Shown piece by piece: positions 44,620-57,039 of a stretch of DNA of 64,000 nt; within the stretch, counting starts at the first letter, position 1, and every line of letters begins with the position of its first letter. The notes beneath the pieces are model-generated. The model ran no database searches. It saw only the letters and a list, made by a program, of their open reading frames with translations, and had not been told where the DNA came from. This stretch comes from Lycium barbarum (taxonomy: Eukaryota; Streptophyta; Magnoliopsida; Solanales; Solanaceae), in the NCBI RefSeq assembly GCF_019175385.1, contig NC_083344.1, positions 28,150,231 to 28,214,230 on the forward strand. The letters run 5' to 3'. The position numbers and the translations under genes are program-made.

Positions 44620-47600
44620 ACTTAGATTAAACGTATTTTGATTGACCCAGGTAGCTCAGCCAACATCATCCGGTGGAGAGTGGTCGAACAGTTAAGGCTA
44701 CTCGATCAGGTCGTGCCAGTAGCCCGGGTCCTCAGCGGGTTCAACATGGTGAGCGAAACCACAAAGGGGGAGACATCGTTGCCGGTTAACATCAATGGCA
44801 CTATCCAGCAAACGGTGTTCTACGTGATCGAAGGGGACATGAAATATAACGCGTTATTGGGCAGACCCTGGATACATAGCATGAGGGCCGTGCCATCGAC
44901 ATTGCATCAGTTGCTGAAATTCCCGACACCGGAGGGGATAATAACCATCCGAGGTGAACAGCCCGCTACAAGGGAGATGTTCACGGTCGAGGAAATGACA
45001 CCTCAGCCCGAAAAATTAGATCAAATGGAGAAGGACTCAACCGGGGAAACAGACACCAAATAGCAATCACAGCATACAGGGTTGGACCCGGGGTGCGAAG
45101 AGGATGACTTCAGTGTACCGAGATCATTCTTCATGCCGGATGACTCGGACGCAACCAAGTCAACAGTAGAAGAGTTGGAGCAGATCGTCTAGTTCGAATA
45201 TCTACCTGACAGAAAGGTATACCTGGGCACGGGGTTAACCTCGGAGCTCAGGAGCAAGTTAATTGAATTTCTTCGAGCTAACGCAGATTGCTTCGCATGG
45301 TCCCATATAGATATGACAGGTATATCACCGGATGTAGCAACTCACAAGCTCAGTTTCGACGGGAAGTTTCCCCCGGTGAAGCAGAAGAGAAGGCCCATGG
45401 CGGAAGCAAAACACGCCTTCGTAATGGACGAGGTAACAAAGCTTTTAAAAATAGGTTCTATCTGGGAGGTAAAGTACCCGGACTAGCTAGCCAACGTGGT
45501 AGTGGTGCCTAAGAAAGGTAATAAATTTCGAATGTGTGTTGATTACAAGGATTTAAATAAAGCATGCCCGAAGGATTCATTCCCGTTGCCTCACATTGAT
45601 AGAATGATCAATGAGACGGCCGGGCATGAGATGTTAAGTTTTCTCGATGCCTACTCTGGGTTTAACCAGATTCGGATGCACCCAGAGGATCAAGAGAAAA
45701 CATCCTTCATTACCCGATATGGGACTTACTGTTATAATGTCATGCCTTTTGGATTAAAAAATGCCGGTGCAACTTACCAACGCCTAGTTAATAAGATGTT
45801 CGAAGAACAAATAGGGAAAATAATAGAAGTTTATATTGACGACATAGTGGTCAAGTCCCTGGAAACAGAGGACCATTTAAAACATTTGTAGGAAACCTTC
45901 GACGTGCTCCGCAAGTATAACATGAAGCTCAACCCGAAAACATGTGCCTTCGGGGTAAGGTCCGGCAAATTTTGGGGTTTCATGGTGTCAAACCGGGGGA
46001 TCGAAATCAACCCGGACAAGATCAAGGCCATCGAGGATATCGGGGTGGTAAATAACGTCAAAGGAGTACAGAGGCTCACTGGAAGGATAGCGGCGTTGAG
46101 TCGCTTCATATCGAGATCCTCGGACAAGAGTCATCGTTTCTTCTCCTTACTAAGGAAGAAGAACGACTTCGTTTAGACAATGGAGTGCCAAAGAGCCTTA
46201 TAAGAATTGAAGAGATATTTGTCTAGCCCCCCGCTGTTGCACACACCAAAGGCGGACGAGCCGCTTTTTCTCTACCTTGCTGTCTCCGAGGTAGCGGTAA
46301 GTGGCGTTTTGGTTTGAGAAGAATCAGGTACGCAATTCCCTATCTATTATGTAAGTAGAACTTTGGGAGATGCGGAGACCCGTTACCCCAACTTGAAAAA
46401 ATTGGCATTGGCACTGGTAAGTGCTTCTAGAAAGCTCAAGCCCTACTTTCAATGCCATCCAATATGTGTAGTAACTACTTACCCCCTGAAAAACATCATG
46501 CATAAACCGAAATTATCGGGTAGACTAACTAAATGGGCTGTCGAAATTAGCGGATATGATATCGAGTACAAACCTCGAACGGCCATCAAGTCCCAGATCT
46601 TGGCCGATTTTGTGGTAGATTTCACCCCAGGTATGGTCCCCGAGGTTAAGAAAGAGCTTCTGCTAACCTCGGGGGAAGCCTCGGGTATTTGGTCGCTACA
46701 TACGGACGGAGCCTCGAACCTCCAAGGTTTCGGGCTAGGGATCGTCCTTAGAACCCCGGCCGGGGATGCCGTCCGACAGCCTATTAGAACCGCTAAATTG
46801 ACTAACAATGAAACCGAGTATGAGGCTATGATTGGAGGTTTGGAATTGGCCCGAAGTGTGGGAGCCAAGACAATCGAGGCAAAGTGCGATTCGGTCTTGG
46901 TAATAAACCAGGTGAACGGCGTCTTCGAGGTCAAGGACGAACGGATGCAGAGGTATCTTGAAAAAATCCAAGTGATACTACATCAGTTTAAAGAATGGAC
47001 CATGCAGCATATACCGAGGGAGCAGAACAGTGAAGCCGATGCATTGGCAAATTTGGGATCCTCGGTCGAAGGGGACGAAATCAACCCCGGGACTACGGTG
47101 CACTTGTTGAACACGGCGATAGAAAACGGACATGCCGAAATAAACACAATGGGTTTAACTTGGGATTGGCGCAACAAGTACATCGACTACTTACATGATA
47201 GAACTCCCGAATGACCCAAAAGAATCACGGTCATTAAAGACCTAAGCTGTGCGTTTCTGTTTAGTGGACGGCCAATTGTATCGACGATCTTTCTTCGGCC
47301 CCCTAGCTAAGTGTTTGGGTCCCGGAAAGACGGAGTATATGTTAAGAGACGTGCACGAAAGAACCTGTGGCAGCCACTCTGATGCTGAAACTCTGGTCCG
47401 AAAGATCATCAGGGCCGGTTATTACTGGAACCGGATGGACGAAGACTCGAAACATTTCATCCGGAAATGTGACGAGTGTCAGAGACATGCTCCAATGATT
47501 CACCAGCCCGGGGAGTTGCTGCATTCGGTTGTTTCACCTTGGCCTTTCATGAAGTGGGGAATGGACATTGTCGGTCCGTTACCATGGGCACCAGGTAAAG

Positions 47601-48399
47601 CCCGTTTCATTCTGTTTATGACTGATTATTTCTCTAAGTGGGTTGAAGCGCAGGCCTTTAAAAAAATCAGAGAGAAGGAAGTCATTGACTTCATATGGGA
47701 CCACATCATTTGTCGCTTCGGCATCCCTGCTGAGATAACCTATGATAACGGACCCCAGTTCGTGGGTGGAAAAGTCAATGATTTTCTCGAGGGATTGAAG
47801 ATCAAGAAAATTGTATCGACCCCGTATCACCCGTGTGCAAACGGACAGGCGGAATCCACGAACAAAACAATAATCCAAAATCTGAGGAAAAAACTTGAAG
47901 CGTCAAAACTTTACGGGAGGGAAATATTACCGGAGGTGTTGTGGGCATACAGAACCACATCAAAATCAAGTATGGGAGAAACTCCTTTCTCGTTGTTCTA
48001 CAGGGCTGAAGCCCTTATTCCCGTAGAAGTTGGTGAACCCACTCTCCGGTTCAGCTATATTACCGGGGAGTCAAACGAGGAGGCCATGGCCGTAAAACTC
48101 GACCTCACGGATGTACTTCGCAAAAACGCGTTAGTCCGTATTGCAGCCAAGAAGAAGAGAATGGAAAGGTACTACAATCGAAGAGCCAATTTTTGGCATT
48201 TCCAAGTTGGGGACTTAGTGCTTCGAAAAGTTACCTTGAACACCAAGAATCCCAACTAAGGAAAACTGGGTCCGAACTGGGAAGGTCCGTATAAGATAAC
48301 CGGGATAACGGGCAAAGGATCGTATCAGTTGGAGTCCATGGACGGGCAACGGTTGCGCAACAATTGGAACGTGGCTCATCTGAAAAGATACTACTGTTA
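44620..48399 (+). pseudogene. pol: pol of Tat-like element H with two RNase H domains
   Basis: Order: protease (DPGSSAN, about 44,644), reverse transcriptase (CVDYKDLNKACPKDSFPLP, YIDDIVVKS at about 45,834), RNase H 1 (about 46,250-46,600, degraded), a second RNase H of the archaeal-like type (HTDGASN, NETEYEA, NSEADALANLG; about 46,690-47,060), and integrase (HHCC finger about 47,350-47,490, MDIVGPLP, YDNGPQF, NGQAESTNK). A second RNase H before integrase is diagnostic of Tat. Stops at about 44,623, 45,061, 45,190, 45,484, 45,889, 46,174, 46,201, 46,316, 47,212 and 48,257, and a frameshift near 47,240, make it dead. Several stops stand where relatives have Trp, Gln or Arg, as expected from cytosine deamination. 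Confidence 0.88.
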
Positions 48400-49299
48400 A
48401 GGTATGGACTCCCCATGTTTTCTATTTAATAACCTTTCTCATTTGCAGAAAAATCGAGAGGCGGATAGAGTTAGAATTTAGGCTTGAAAACACGTGTTGC
48501 ACTTTCTTCCTTAGTGCGGTTTTGTCCCAAAACGGGTTTTCCGACAAGGTTTTTAATAAGGCAACAAGTACAACGTGTTACTCAATGAAGACAAAGACAG
48601 ACGCCCGGAAACTCGGGGTCACACCCAATGAATGGGGACTCAATAGCACTCACCTGATCTTGCAGCTCGGATGAGCACTAGATGACTATAATACCCACTT
48701 CGAAGTTTATCCCGATTAGCGAAAATTGGAGGAGCTCAACAAGCAAAACCGGACCTAAAATATCAGGTTTCGATGTAAGGACCAAAACGATCAGAATGAA
48801 TCGTGTCCACGCAATATTTGCTACGGCAAAACCAAGAACCGGACCTTCTACATTAGGTTCCGATGTAAGGACCAAACGATCAGAATGAATTGTGTCCATT
48901 TAGTATTTGCTACGGCAAAGGCAGGAGGAAAAAAGTTCATTCTAATGTATATAAATACTTGCAATGCAAAAATTATCGAAAGTTTGGATAACACTATCTC
49001 AAGATGTCTTACTGGTAAAGCATTTTACCCCGATGATTACTGCCGTATTTCGGCAGTACTTCATTCATATACCTGATACCGGGCGCTACGGTCGAAATTC
49101 GACAAAGGCAGCAAGATAGTGATCCGAGCCAAAGTCATTAATCCCACGAATGGGGACTTTATATCAAAATCTAGCTAAGGCTGAGATTCGGGTGTCCGCA
49201 AAATACCGGCCCTAAAAGATAAAAATAGCCGAAAAATTCCGGCCCTAAAAATGCCCGTCGTGATTCGGAGACGTCCGAATTCACAAAGCATAAAATAAG
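48400..49299 (+). other. 3' untranslated part of element H with 90-bp repeat
   Basis: There is no coding sequence. Two copies of a 90-bp unit with CGATGTAAGGACCAAA and TTTGCTACGGCAAA lie at about 48,745-48,920. Long repeated 3' untranslated regions are usual in Tat elements. The sequence ends at the border of LTR G; its last five bases, ATAAG, may be the target duplication of G. Confidence 0.7.
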
Positions 49300-49723
49300 T
49301 GTCACGACCCGACTCGGGGCCGCGACGAGCACCCGGTGCTAAACCACCCGAGCACCCTCTTAGCTTACTCTTATACTTACATCTAGGTGATCCACATAAT
49401 TATACATGCATTTCCATTCATTCGTCAACTAGTCCCATATGGACAACCGCACATTTATATCATCATAGGCATTTATGCCACATCAATGTACATGGGCCAA
49501 CGTGGCCGACAAAATGATATACAAAACATAGGACGAGAAGGCCAAACACATCTACCCACACACACATGTGTCTACGAGCCTCTAAGAGTATAACATATCA
49601 CATTAGCGGGACAGGACCCCGCTATACCCATAATTATATACACAAAAGAATGAGTACCCAAAAGATATGGCTCCGAAGGAAATAAAGCTCTCTATGTAAT
49701 CTCCGAATAGGCAGCTAAGGATC
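49300..49723 (-). repeat. Left piece of minus-strand LTR G
   Basis: It reads TGTCACGACCCG from the left and matches the start of LTR 7,418-9,527 with noticeable divergence (GACGAGCACCCGGTGCTA, GTATACCCATAATTATATAC-like words). No primer site lies outside it, so it is the downstream end of a 3' LTR or a solo LTR inserted in H. It stops at 49,723, where element E begins; the rest must lie beyond the window. Confidence 0.8.
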
Positions 49724-52596
49724 TGTTATATCCCGTGTTTTCACACGTTTGGAGAAACTTGAATTTTATTGGATTTTTGAGATATAAGGTCAAATTTGAT
49801 ATTTTGTTGAACATAGGAGTTATGCATGAAAGAATAGAGTCATGAAAGTGTGGGACAAGGCTAAGGGTAATTTTGGAATTTTGGAAATTAGTTTCGGGAA
49901 TTACAAAATGTGATCCATAAGTATTGGGCTCAAAAAAAAATTGAAGCAAAGTGAGGCCCAAAATGGGGTGCTTGGCCGGCCACTTTGGCTTGGTCCAAGC
50001 CCATTTTTATGGGTCATGTGCTTGGTCATGTGACCAAGCACTTCAATTATATACACATTAGAAGACTTGTGATAAGTATGAAACAAGATAAACAAGAGCA
50101 AAAATTAGAAGCAAGAAAGTGAGGCTCTCGGCTTGGAGAGCAAAATTTGACCCTAAAAAATATTGCTCCAAAAATTTATTTCTTGTTGATTTCCTACTAA
50201 GTCAAGATTCCTTTGTAACTTGGTATAGTTGGTTTGGAGTGGGGAGCATTAGAATCACCAAAGTGATCACATCTCTAAGTGAAGAAGACTTGAGGAAAAG
50301 GTAAGAATTTCTACCTTTTTATTGTGTTATGAAGTCTTGATTGTGTTGTAGTATATAGAAATGTGTTGATTATATGGAAAAATGGAAGTTTGCAAAGTGG
50401 GTTTGGAATTTGAGGTGTAGCCGTGTGTATATATATGTTGTATAGCCAAAATGTATAGAATTCATGTTATATTCTAGTTGTGATTGTGATGAAATGCATA
50501 TTGGGATTGAAAGTTGAATGATTTAGTTGAAGTTGCCAAAAGAAGCTTATGGCCGTGTGGTGTATTGACTTGGGATAAGAAATGAATTAAGTTGTTTAGT
50601 GTGTTGGAGTGTTGTTGTAATGTTTGTAATGTAAATGAAGTTGGAATCATGTTATGAAGTTGTATGCCAAAGGTTTGATGTTTTGCACAAGTTATGACTT
50701 TGACGGAAAGTTGTATATTGTGTATATCGAGTGTATAACCTAAGGAAAACGATATGAAATGTTTCTAGAATTTTATTGGGATGGTTTTGAATGTTAATGA
50801 ATGTGAAATCATTGATATTAGTTTGGAAGTTGGGTTAGAATGAAGGTTATGTCAACTTGTGAGAAAAATGACTAGTTGAAGGATATTTGTGTCTTTAATG
50901 GTTGTTGTTGATATTGATGTTGTCGTTTGGGTTGTTGTTGATGATTTATAGCCGAGTTGAATTCTCGGGGTGCTATATGTATAGGGGAAGTGCTGCCGAA
51001 ATTTCGGTAGACAATTATGCCTTAAGTTGAAACTTTGGTATTCATAGCTTACAATTGGTAAACTTGACCAATTGCAGTTTTTCGACGAAACGGGAAGTGA
51101 GTTTGGAAAGGCGTAAGGAGCGTGAAAGGTATGTAAAGCAACCCCAATTCTTCCCTTGGCATGCCCTTAGTGTGTTAGGGTCGGATCCGGGCCGCGAAGG
51201 ACCTCTTGGCCCTCGGAATCCGCAAGAGAAAATCTCAGTTTTTCCTTCAGTGGAATTGAACCACTTTAGTATGCTTTTTCGGAAAATTATGCAACTTTGC
51301 TCCAAATTACTTGGAAAGTCATAGAATGTTTGTAGAACCTTTTTAAGTGATACTATAAGCTTAGAGGGCACAATTTGAGCCCGCCACCTTATTTGTCCCG
51401 AGGCGGGCCCACTATTCCCGGTTTTGCCCTTAATGTGCTAAAGCTTCCTTTTTAAGCGATTTTTGAAAGAAATGTTTTGATTACCCTACTAATCGCATAA
51501 CGAATATTGTTTTAAATATTCTATTAAATCTTATAAATTATTTTGACACTCGGAATGACTTCAGGGAGGTTATATTTTTGTAATTTATTATGATACCCGA
51601 AATGCATCTATTATGATTCCGTCCAACTTCATTGGATTTGTTTATCTTTGATATGCCTCTTCGAGTCTTTGAAAACAATTATGATATTTTTAAATTGCAT
51701 TAGTCTCTCACTACTCCATTCGTGGATGCCCCAATGTTTCCCACACTGAGCCCGGGCCAGGATATGTTGTCAAGCGTGATTCTCTGCATTGTTCGCCGCG
51801 CCCCGATGTGAGGGGGCAGGTATACGCGTACATGGGTCTGTGGAGTATGATGCGCCATGTCCGTCTATTCTGATCTGATCTGTTATGGCCATTTTGATAT
51901 GACATTTTATGATACGGGGCCATGCCCCTTTTTCTGATTCCTCTGTATTGTGGCACTAGTGTCGGGAAGGTGGCCACGTTCTATCTGCCGAGTCCCGTGG
52001 CAGGGGCCGGATATGATATGACATATGTTTCTGTACACATTCTGTTTGTTTTGGAAATATGCATCTGACACTCTGGATTTTGTACTCATTTTCTGTAACC
52101 GTTATGATTTGACTTCTGCGATTCCGCTTTACATATTCAGTACATATTTCGTACTGACCCCCTTTCTTCGGGGGCTGCGTTTTCATGCCGCGCAGGTACA
52201 GACGACAGGTTCGCTGATCCATCTGTTTAGGATCCCACTTCTGCTATTTTGGGGCGCTCTCTTCTTCAGAGCCCACTTTTGGTACAGTCTGTCACTGCTA
52301 TCTGGATATGTACATTGTTCTGGGTATGACGGGGCCCTGTCCCGTCTTATGATTATGATATGTTCTGTAGAGGTCTGTGGATATATCTGTGTGGGTTCTG
52401 TACATATGTTTGGGATACTTTGTTCTATGATGGCCTTATCGGCCTATGTGTGCCAAGTCTGCTTTTTATGCTAAATTTTGTAGCGTCCACTAATATTATT
52501 ATTATATTATTTTGTTAATATGCTAATTTGTGTATCGGGTACGTATAGGTGCCCAGCTAGGGCACTGGTCGCGGCCCACGGGGTTGGGTCGTGACA
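49724..52596 (+). repeat. 5' LTR of element E
   Basis: This 2,873-bp LTR starts TGTTATATCCCGTG and ends GTCGTGACA. Roughly the first 450 bp differ strongly from D while the downstream part is closely alike, so the U3 has diverged or been exchanged. TATATACACA near 50,048 could be a TATA box. The paired-hairpin block is at 52,130-52,197. Confidence 0.92.
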
Positions 52597-52600
52597 AAAG

Positions 52601-52612
52601 TGGTATTAGAGC
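52601..52612 (+). other. Primer binding site of element E, one mismatch
   Basis: TGGTATTAGAGC differs by one C-to-T change from the site in D. It lies four bases after the LTR. Confidence 0.9.
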
Positions 52613-52653
52613 GGTTCGTCCTCGGAATGTCCACAGACTGTGTCTAGTAGAGT

Positions 52654-52693
52654 CTTGTTTATCGGTGTGTTGTGCACCACACCAATAAACAGG
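52654..52693 (+). promoter_or_regulatory. Leader hairpin with GTGCAC loop, element E
   Basis: The inner stem GGUGUG/CACACC is fully paired where D has a G-U pair. The loop is UU-GUGCAC with the palindrome at 52,672-52,677. The outer stem is the same as in D. The 16-nt leader motif follows at 52,737-52,752. Confidence 0.65.
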
Positions 52694-52799
52694 AGGCTAC
52701 AGGGCATTTAGGATACTACCCTTCTTTCTGTCTTAGATCGTGCGATAGAGCTGTGTTATCAGGATGACCCCTCCCTAACGAGTGGCTATATTTGCAGAT

Positions 52800-55700
52800 A
52801 TGCCTCCAAAAAAGGCAACAGCGGCCCAAAAGGCCAAGTCAGCAGCCTTGGGAGAGACTAGCCGGGTCCAGAGGATTACCAGGGCCCAGGCACATATTGC
52901 TCCGGAGACTTTGCCCCAGACAGAGGGTTCTTCTACACCGCCACTCGTGGAGGAGATAGGGGCAGTCGTAGCTACAGATCGGGGGGCGGCTCCACCGCCA
53001 TCTCCCGCAGTTCCAGTACCTGAGCCTCCAGCTCCACGGCCAGGCACTGAGGATCAGTCTATGAGGGAGGCAGTCCAGTTGCTGACTAGACTTGTGGCAG
53101 GGCAGGTTCAGGGCATGCACTGGGAGGTGACCGGGCAGTCAGACGTGATAGTTCGAGAGCCCGTGAGTTTTTGACTTGTAGTCCTCCAGAGTTCTTCGGG
53201 ACAAAGCCCGAGGAGGATCCTGAGGAGTTTATCAGGAAGATGCGGCGCACTCTAGATTTGATTAATGCTTCCGAGACAGAGTCAGTCGCGTTAGCTTCGT
53301 ACCAGTTATATGATGTGGCGGCAAACTGGTACGAGTCGTGGGGGCTATCCAGAGGGGACGACGCTCCCCCAGCAGTTTGGGGCGATTTTTCTCAGGCATT
53401 TCTTGGACATTTTCTGCCCCCAGAGTTGCGACGAGCCAGATCTGATAGATTCTTATTATTGAGGCAGAAGGGCCGCAGTGTCCGGGACTATAGTTCGGAG
53501 TTTGATTCCTTGGCCCGATATGCACCTGCTGTGGTGACTACTATGGCGGACCGGATGCACAGATATATTATGGGGCTGGATCGGTATTTTGTTGATAGCT
53601 GCTTAGTATTGGCTGCTCAGCCCGGTAAGGATATTGCCCGTACTCAGGCCCACGCCCAGGGCATGGAGGATCGGGGCAGAGGAGGACACCAGCCTGACAG
53701 GAGCCAGGATCGGAGACAGCCCAAGAGGGCCAGATCATCTGGAGACTTTCGGGGCAGACAACCCCAACAGCCGCAGCAGCCTAGCAGATTTTCATCTCAG
53801 CCGGCGCAGAGCGCGCCTCCCCAGCCTACAGGTCACAGGTTTGATAGCCCAGGGTATTCAGGAGCAGGCCAGAGCTCCAGGGCTTTAGGTTCGCGGACAG
53901 ATAGGGGTTCTGGTCAGATGAGGCCACCCAGGGTTCAGTGTTCTCTTTGTGGCAGATATCATCCGGGGGAGTGCTACAGAGCCACCGGTGCATGCTTTTC
54001 TTGTGGTCGTCAGGGCCATTCTGTGAGAGATTGCCCGTATAAGGGTAGTTCGGGTGGTGCAGCGCAGCCTACCGGATCAGCCGCTGGGTCTTCATCTTCG
54101 TCAGTGGCTATGGGCCCTACGGGGCAGGGTTTTCCAGCACCAGCGGGTCGCGGCAGAGGCCGTGGTGGAGCTTCTGGTATTAGCGGTCCTTCGAACCGCA
54201 TTTATGCTTTGGCCAGTCGCCAGGATCAGGAGGCATCTCCTAATGTCGTTACAGGTACTTTATTGGTCTTCTCTCGGCCTGTGTACGCATTAATTGATCC
54301 AGGTTCGACTTTATCATATATTTCACCCCTTGTTGCTGGTAAAATTGGTATTATGTCTGAACCTATAGAGCCATTTGAGGTAGCCACACCGATCGGGGAC
54401 TTTATTGTAGCGAAACAAGTATATAAAGATTGTTCCGTAATTGTTTGTGACCGTGACACTAAGGCAGATCTGGTAGAGTTAGATATGACTGAATTTGATG
54501 TTATTATGGGTATGGATTGGCTAGCTTCCTGTTACGCTAATGTTGACTGCCAGAATAAGCTGGTTCGCTTCCAGTTTCCCGGGGAGCCAGCTATAGAATG
54601 GGCTGGTAATACAGCATCGCCGAAAGGTAAGTTTATTTCATACCTTAAGGCAAAGAAAATGATTAGAAAGGGTTATATCTATCATCTGGTACGGGTGCAA
54701 GACTTGGACGCAGAGACGCCGACACTTCAGTCAGTCCCCGTGATTAATGAGTTTCCAGATGTTTTCCCCGATGAGCTTCCAGGTCTTCCTCCAGAGCGGG
54801 AGATAGACTTCTCTATTGACTTACTCCCAGACACTCAGCCTATCTCTATTCCTCCGTACAGAATGGCGCCTGCAGAATTAAAGGAGTTGAAGGAGCAGCT
54901 GAAAGATTTGTTGGATAAGGGTTTCATCAGACCCAGTACTTCGCCTTGGGGAGCCCCGGTATTATTTGTGCGTAAGAAAGACGGGTCGCTGCGTATGTGT
55001 ATTGATTATCGGCAGCTGAATAAGGTAACTATAAAGAATAAATACCCCCTCCCCAGGATTGATGATTTGTTTGATCAGCTGCAGGGCGCTAAGTGTTTTT
55101 CGAAGATAGATCTTCGATCCGGCTACCACCAGGTATGGGTACGAGAGGCCGATATCCCTAAGACAGCTTTCCGGACCCGATATGGGCATTATGAGTTCAG
55201 GGTTATGTCTTTTGGGCTTACTAATGCCCCCGCAATATTCATGGATTTGATGAACAGGGTATTCAGGCCATTCTTGGATATGTTTGTAATTGTATTCATT
55301 GATGATATCCTGGTTTATTTTCGGTCTGAGGCGGAGCACGCAGATCATCTGAGATCGGTATTAGGGGTACTCCGGCATCAGAAATTATATGCAAAATTTT
55401 CTAAGTGTGAATTCTGGCTGTCTTCAGTGGCTTTCTTGGGGCATATTATTGCAGCTGATGGTGTCCGGGTGGACACGCAGAAGATTGAGGCCGTGAAGAA
55501 TTGGCCCAGACCTACGACGCCCACAGAGGTATACAGTCTCCTGGGGTTAGCAGGCTATTACAGGAGGTTTGTGGAGAAGTTTGCTTCGCTTTCAGCGCCT
55601 TTGACAAGGCTGACTCAGAAGGGAGCTAAGTTCCTATGGTCTGACGCTTGTGAACGGAGCTTCCAGTTGCTGAAGGAGAAGCTGACTTCAGCCCCAGTTC

Positions 55701-57039
55701 TGACTCTTCCAGAGGGACCGGACGGGTATGTTATTTATTGTGACACTTCTGGCATGGGGTTAGGCTGTGTATTGATGCAGCACGGCAGAGTTATAGCGTA
55801 TGCTTCCCGGCAGCTCAAAAAGCATGAGAAGAATTATCCTACCCACGATCTGGAGCTCGCAGCGGTGATTCATGCTCTGAAGATATGGAGACACTATTTA
55901 TATGGCGTTCATGTGGATATCTATACTTTCATAAGAGTCTCCAGTATATTTTCAGGCAGAGAGAGCTTAATTTGCGGCAGCGGGGATGGCTGGAGCTTCT
56001 GAAAGATTATGACGTGGATATTCTGTATCATCCGGGTAAGGCTAATGTTGTTGCAGATGCGCTCAGTCGGAAGTCTATGGGCAGTTTGGCCGACTTACAG
56101 CCAGACAGGAGAGAGATAGCCCGTGATATTCAGCAGTTGGCTAGTCTCGGGGTTCGTTTGGCCCATTCTGGAGATACCCAAATTTCTGTTCGAGGGGTTT
56201 CTGAGTCATCCATCAGACACGATATTAAGCAGCGTCAATATGAAGATCCTGTCTTAGCTCGGTACAGGGACACAGCCTATGATAAGGAGAGGACTTCGTT
56301 CGAGTTTTCACCGGACGACACTTTGTTATACAGAGGCAGGTTGTGTGTACCTGATATTGCAGGCCTTCGGCAGCAGGTTATGAGCGAGGCACATTATGCT
56401 CGCTATTCGGTCCATCCTGGGTCTACAAAGATGTATCATGATCTCCGATGCTTATACTGGTGGGACGGCATGAAGCGGGATATTGCAGAGTTCGTCGCCC
56501 AGTGCCCTAATTGTCAGCAGGTCAAGATTGAGCATCAGAAGCCGGGTGGACTGTTGCAGGAGATGGAAATCCCGACTTGGAAGTGGGAGGTTATTAATAT
56601 GGACTTCATTACAGGTTTGCCTCGCACTCCACGGAAGTATGATTCCATCTGGGTCGTTGTTGATAGGCTGACGAAATCAGCCCATTTTCTTCCCGTCAGG
56701 ACTACTTATTCCGCCGAGGATTATGCCAGGCTCTATATTAAGGAGATTGTGAAGCTTCACGGAGTTCCTCTATCTATTATTTCTGATAGAGGCGCCCAGT
56801 TTATGGCGCATTTCTGGAGGTCATTTCAGGAGGGCCTAGGGACTCAGGTGAGTCTGAGCACAGCCTTTCATCCTCAGAGCGACGGACAGGCCGAGCGCAC
56901 TATACAGACGCTGGAGGATATGTTGCGGGCCTGCGTTATTGATTTCAGAGGCAGCTGGGATGATCACTTGCCATTGCTTGAGTTCGCATATAATAACTGT
57001 TATAACCCGTATTTCGTACGTTCGGAAAATTCAAGATAA
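52800..57039 (+). pseudogene. gag-pol: gag-pol of element E, two frameshifts, cut by F
   Basis: The start is ATG at 52,800 (MPPKKA). Loss of one G near 53,113 shifts the frame, so the first frame ends at 53,174. The main frame runs from there through gag core, zinc knuckle [15 protein letters not shown], protease DPGSTLSY and reverse transcriptase [10 protein letters not shown] into RNase H. A second one-base loss near 55,928 (TDHK to TFIR) shifts it again. The last frame covers the rest of RNase H and integrase (HHCC finger, [19 protein letters not shown]). At 56,997 the coding sequence enters the LTR of F and stops at 57,039. The chromodomain-like tail must lie beyond the window. Confidence 0.93.

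Larger units (their letters stand above)
41923..49299 (+). mobile_element. Element H, decayed Tat/Ogre-like gypsy element
   Basis: A 700-bp LTR, a primer site of a different type from the Tekay elements, a gag, and a pol with a second RNase H between the first RNase H and integrase place it in the Tat branch (Ogre/Retand-like) of plant Ty3/gypsy. No 3' LTR appears before the minus-strand LTR that starts at 49,300, so H is interrupted there. It has many stops and at least three frameshifts and is the oldest-looking element here. Confidence 0.88.
49724..56997 (+). mobile_element. Element E, Tekay-like gypsy element cut by F
   Basis: It has a 5' LTR, primer site, leader hairpin and gag-pol up to the integrase core, where element F begins. 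It is closely related to D except for the first several hundred bases of the LTR. It is inserted in LTR G, with left flank GGATC. The 3' part of pol and the 3' LTR are outside the window. Two frameshifts disable gag-pol independently of F. Confidence 0.93.

Noticed and set aside
48745..48920. CRISPR-like direct repeats
   Set aside because: This is a simple two-copy 90-bp duplication in the 3' region of a plant retrotransposon; no array structure.
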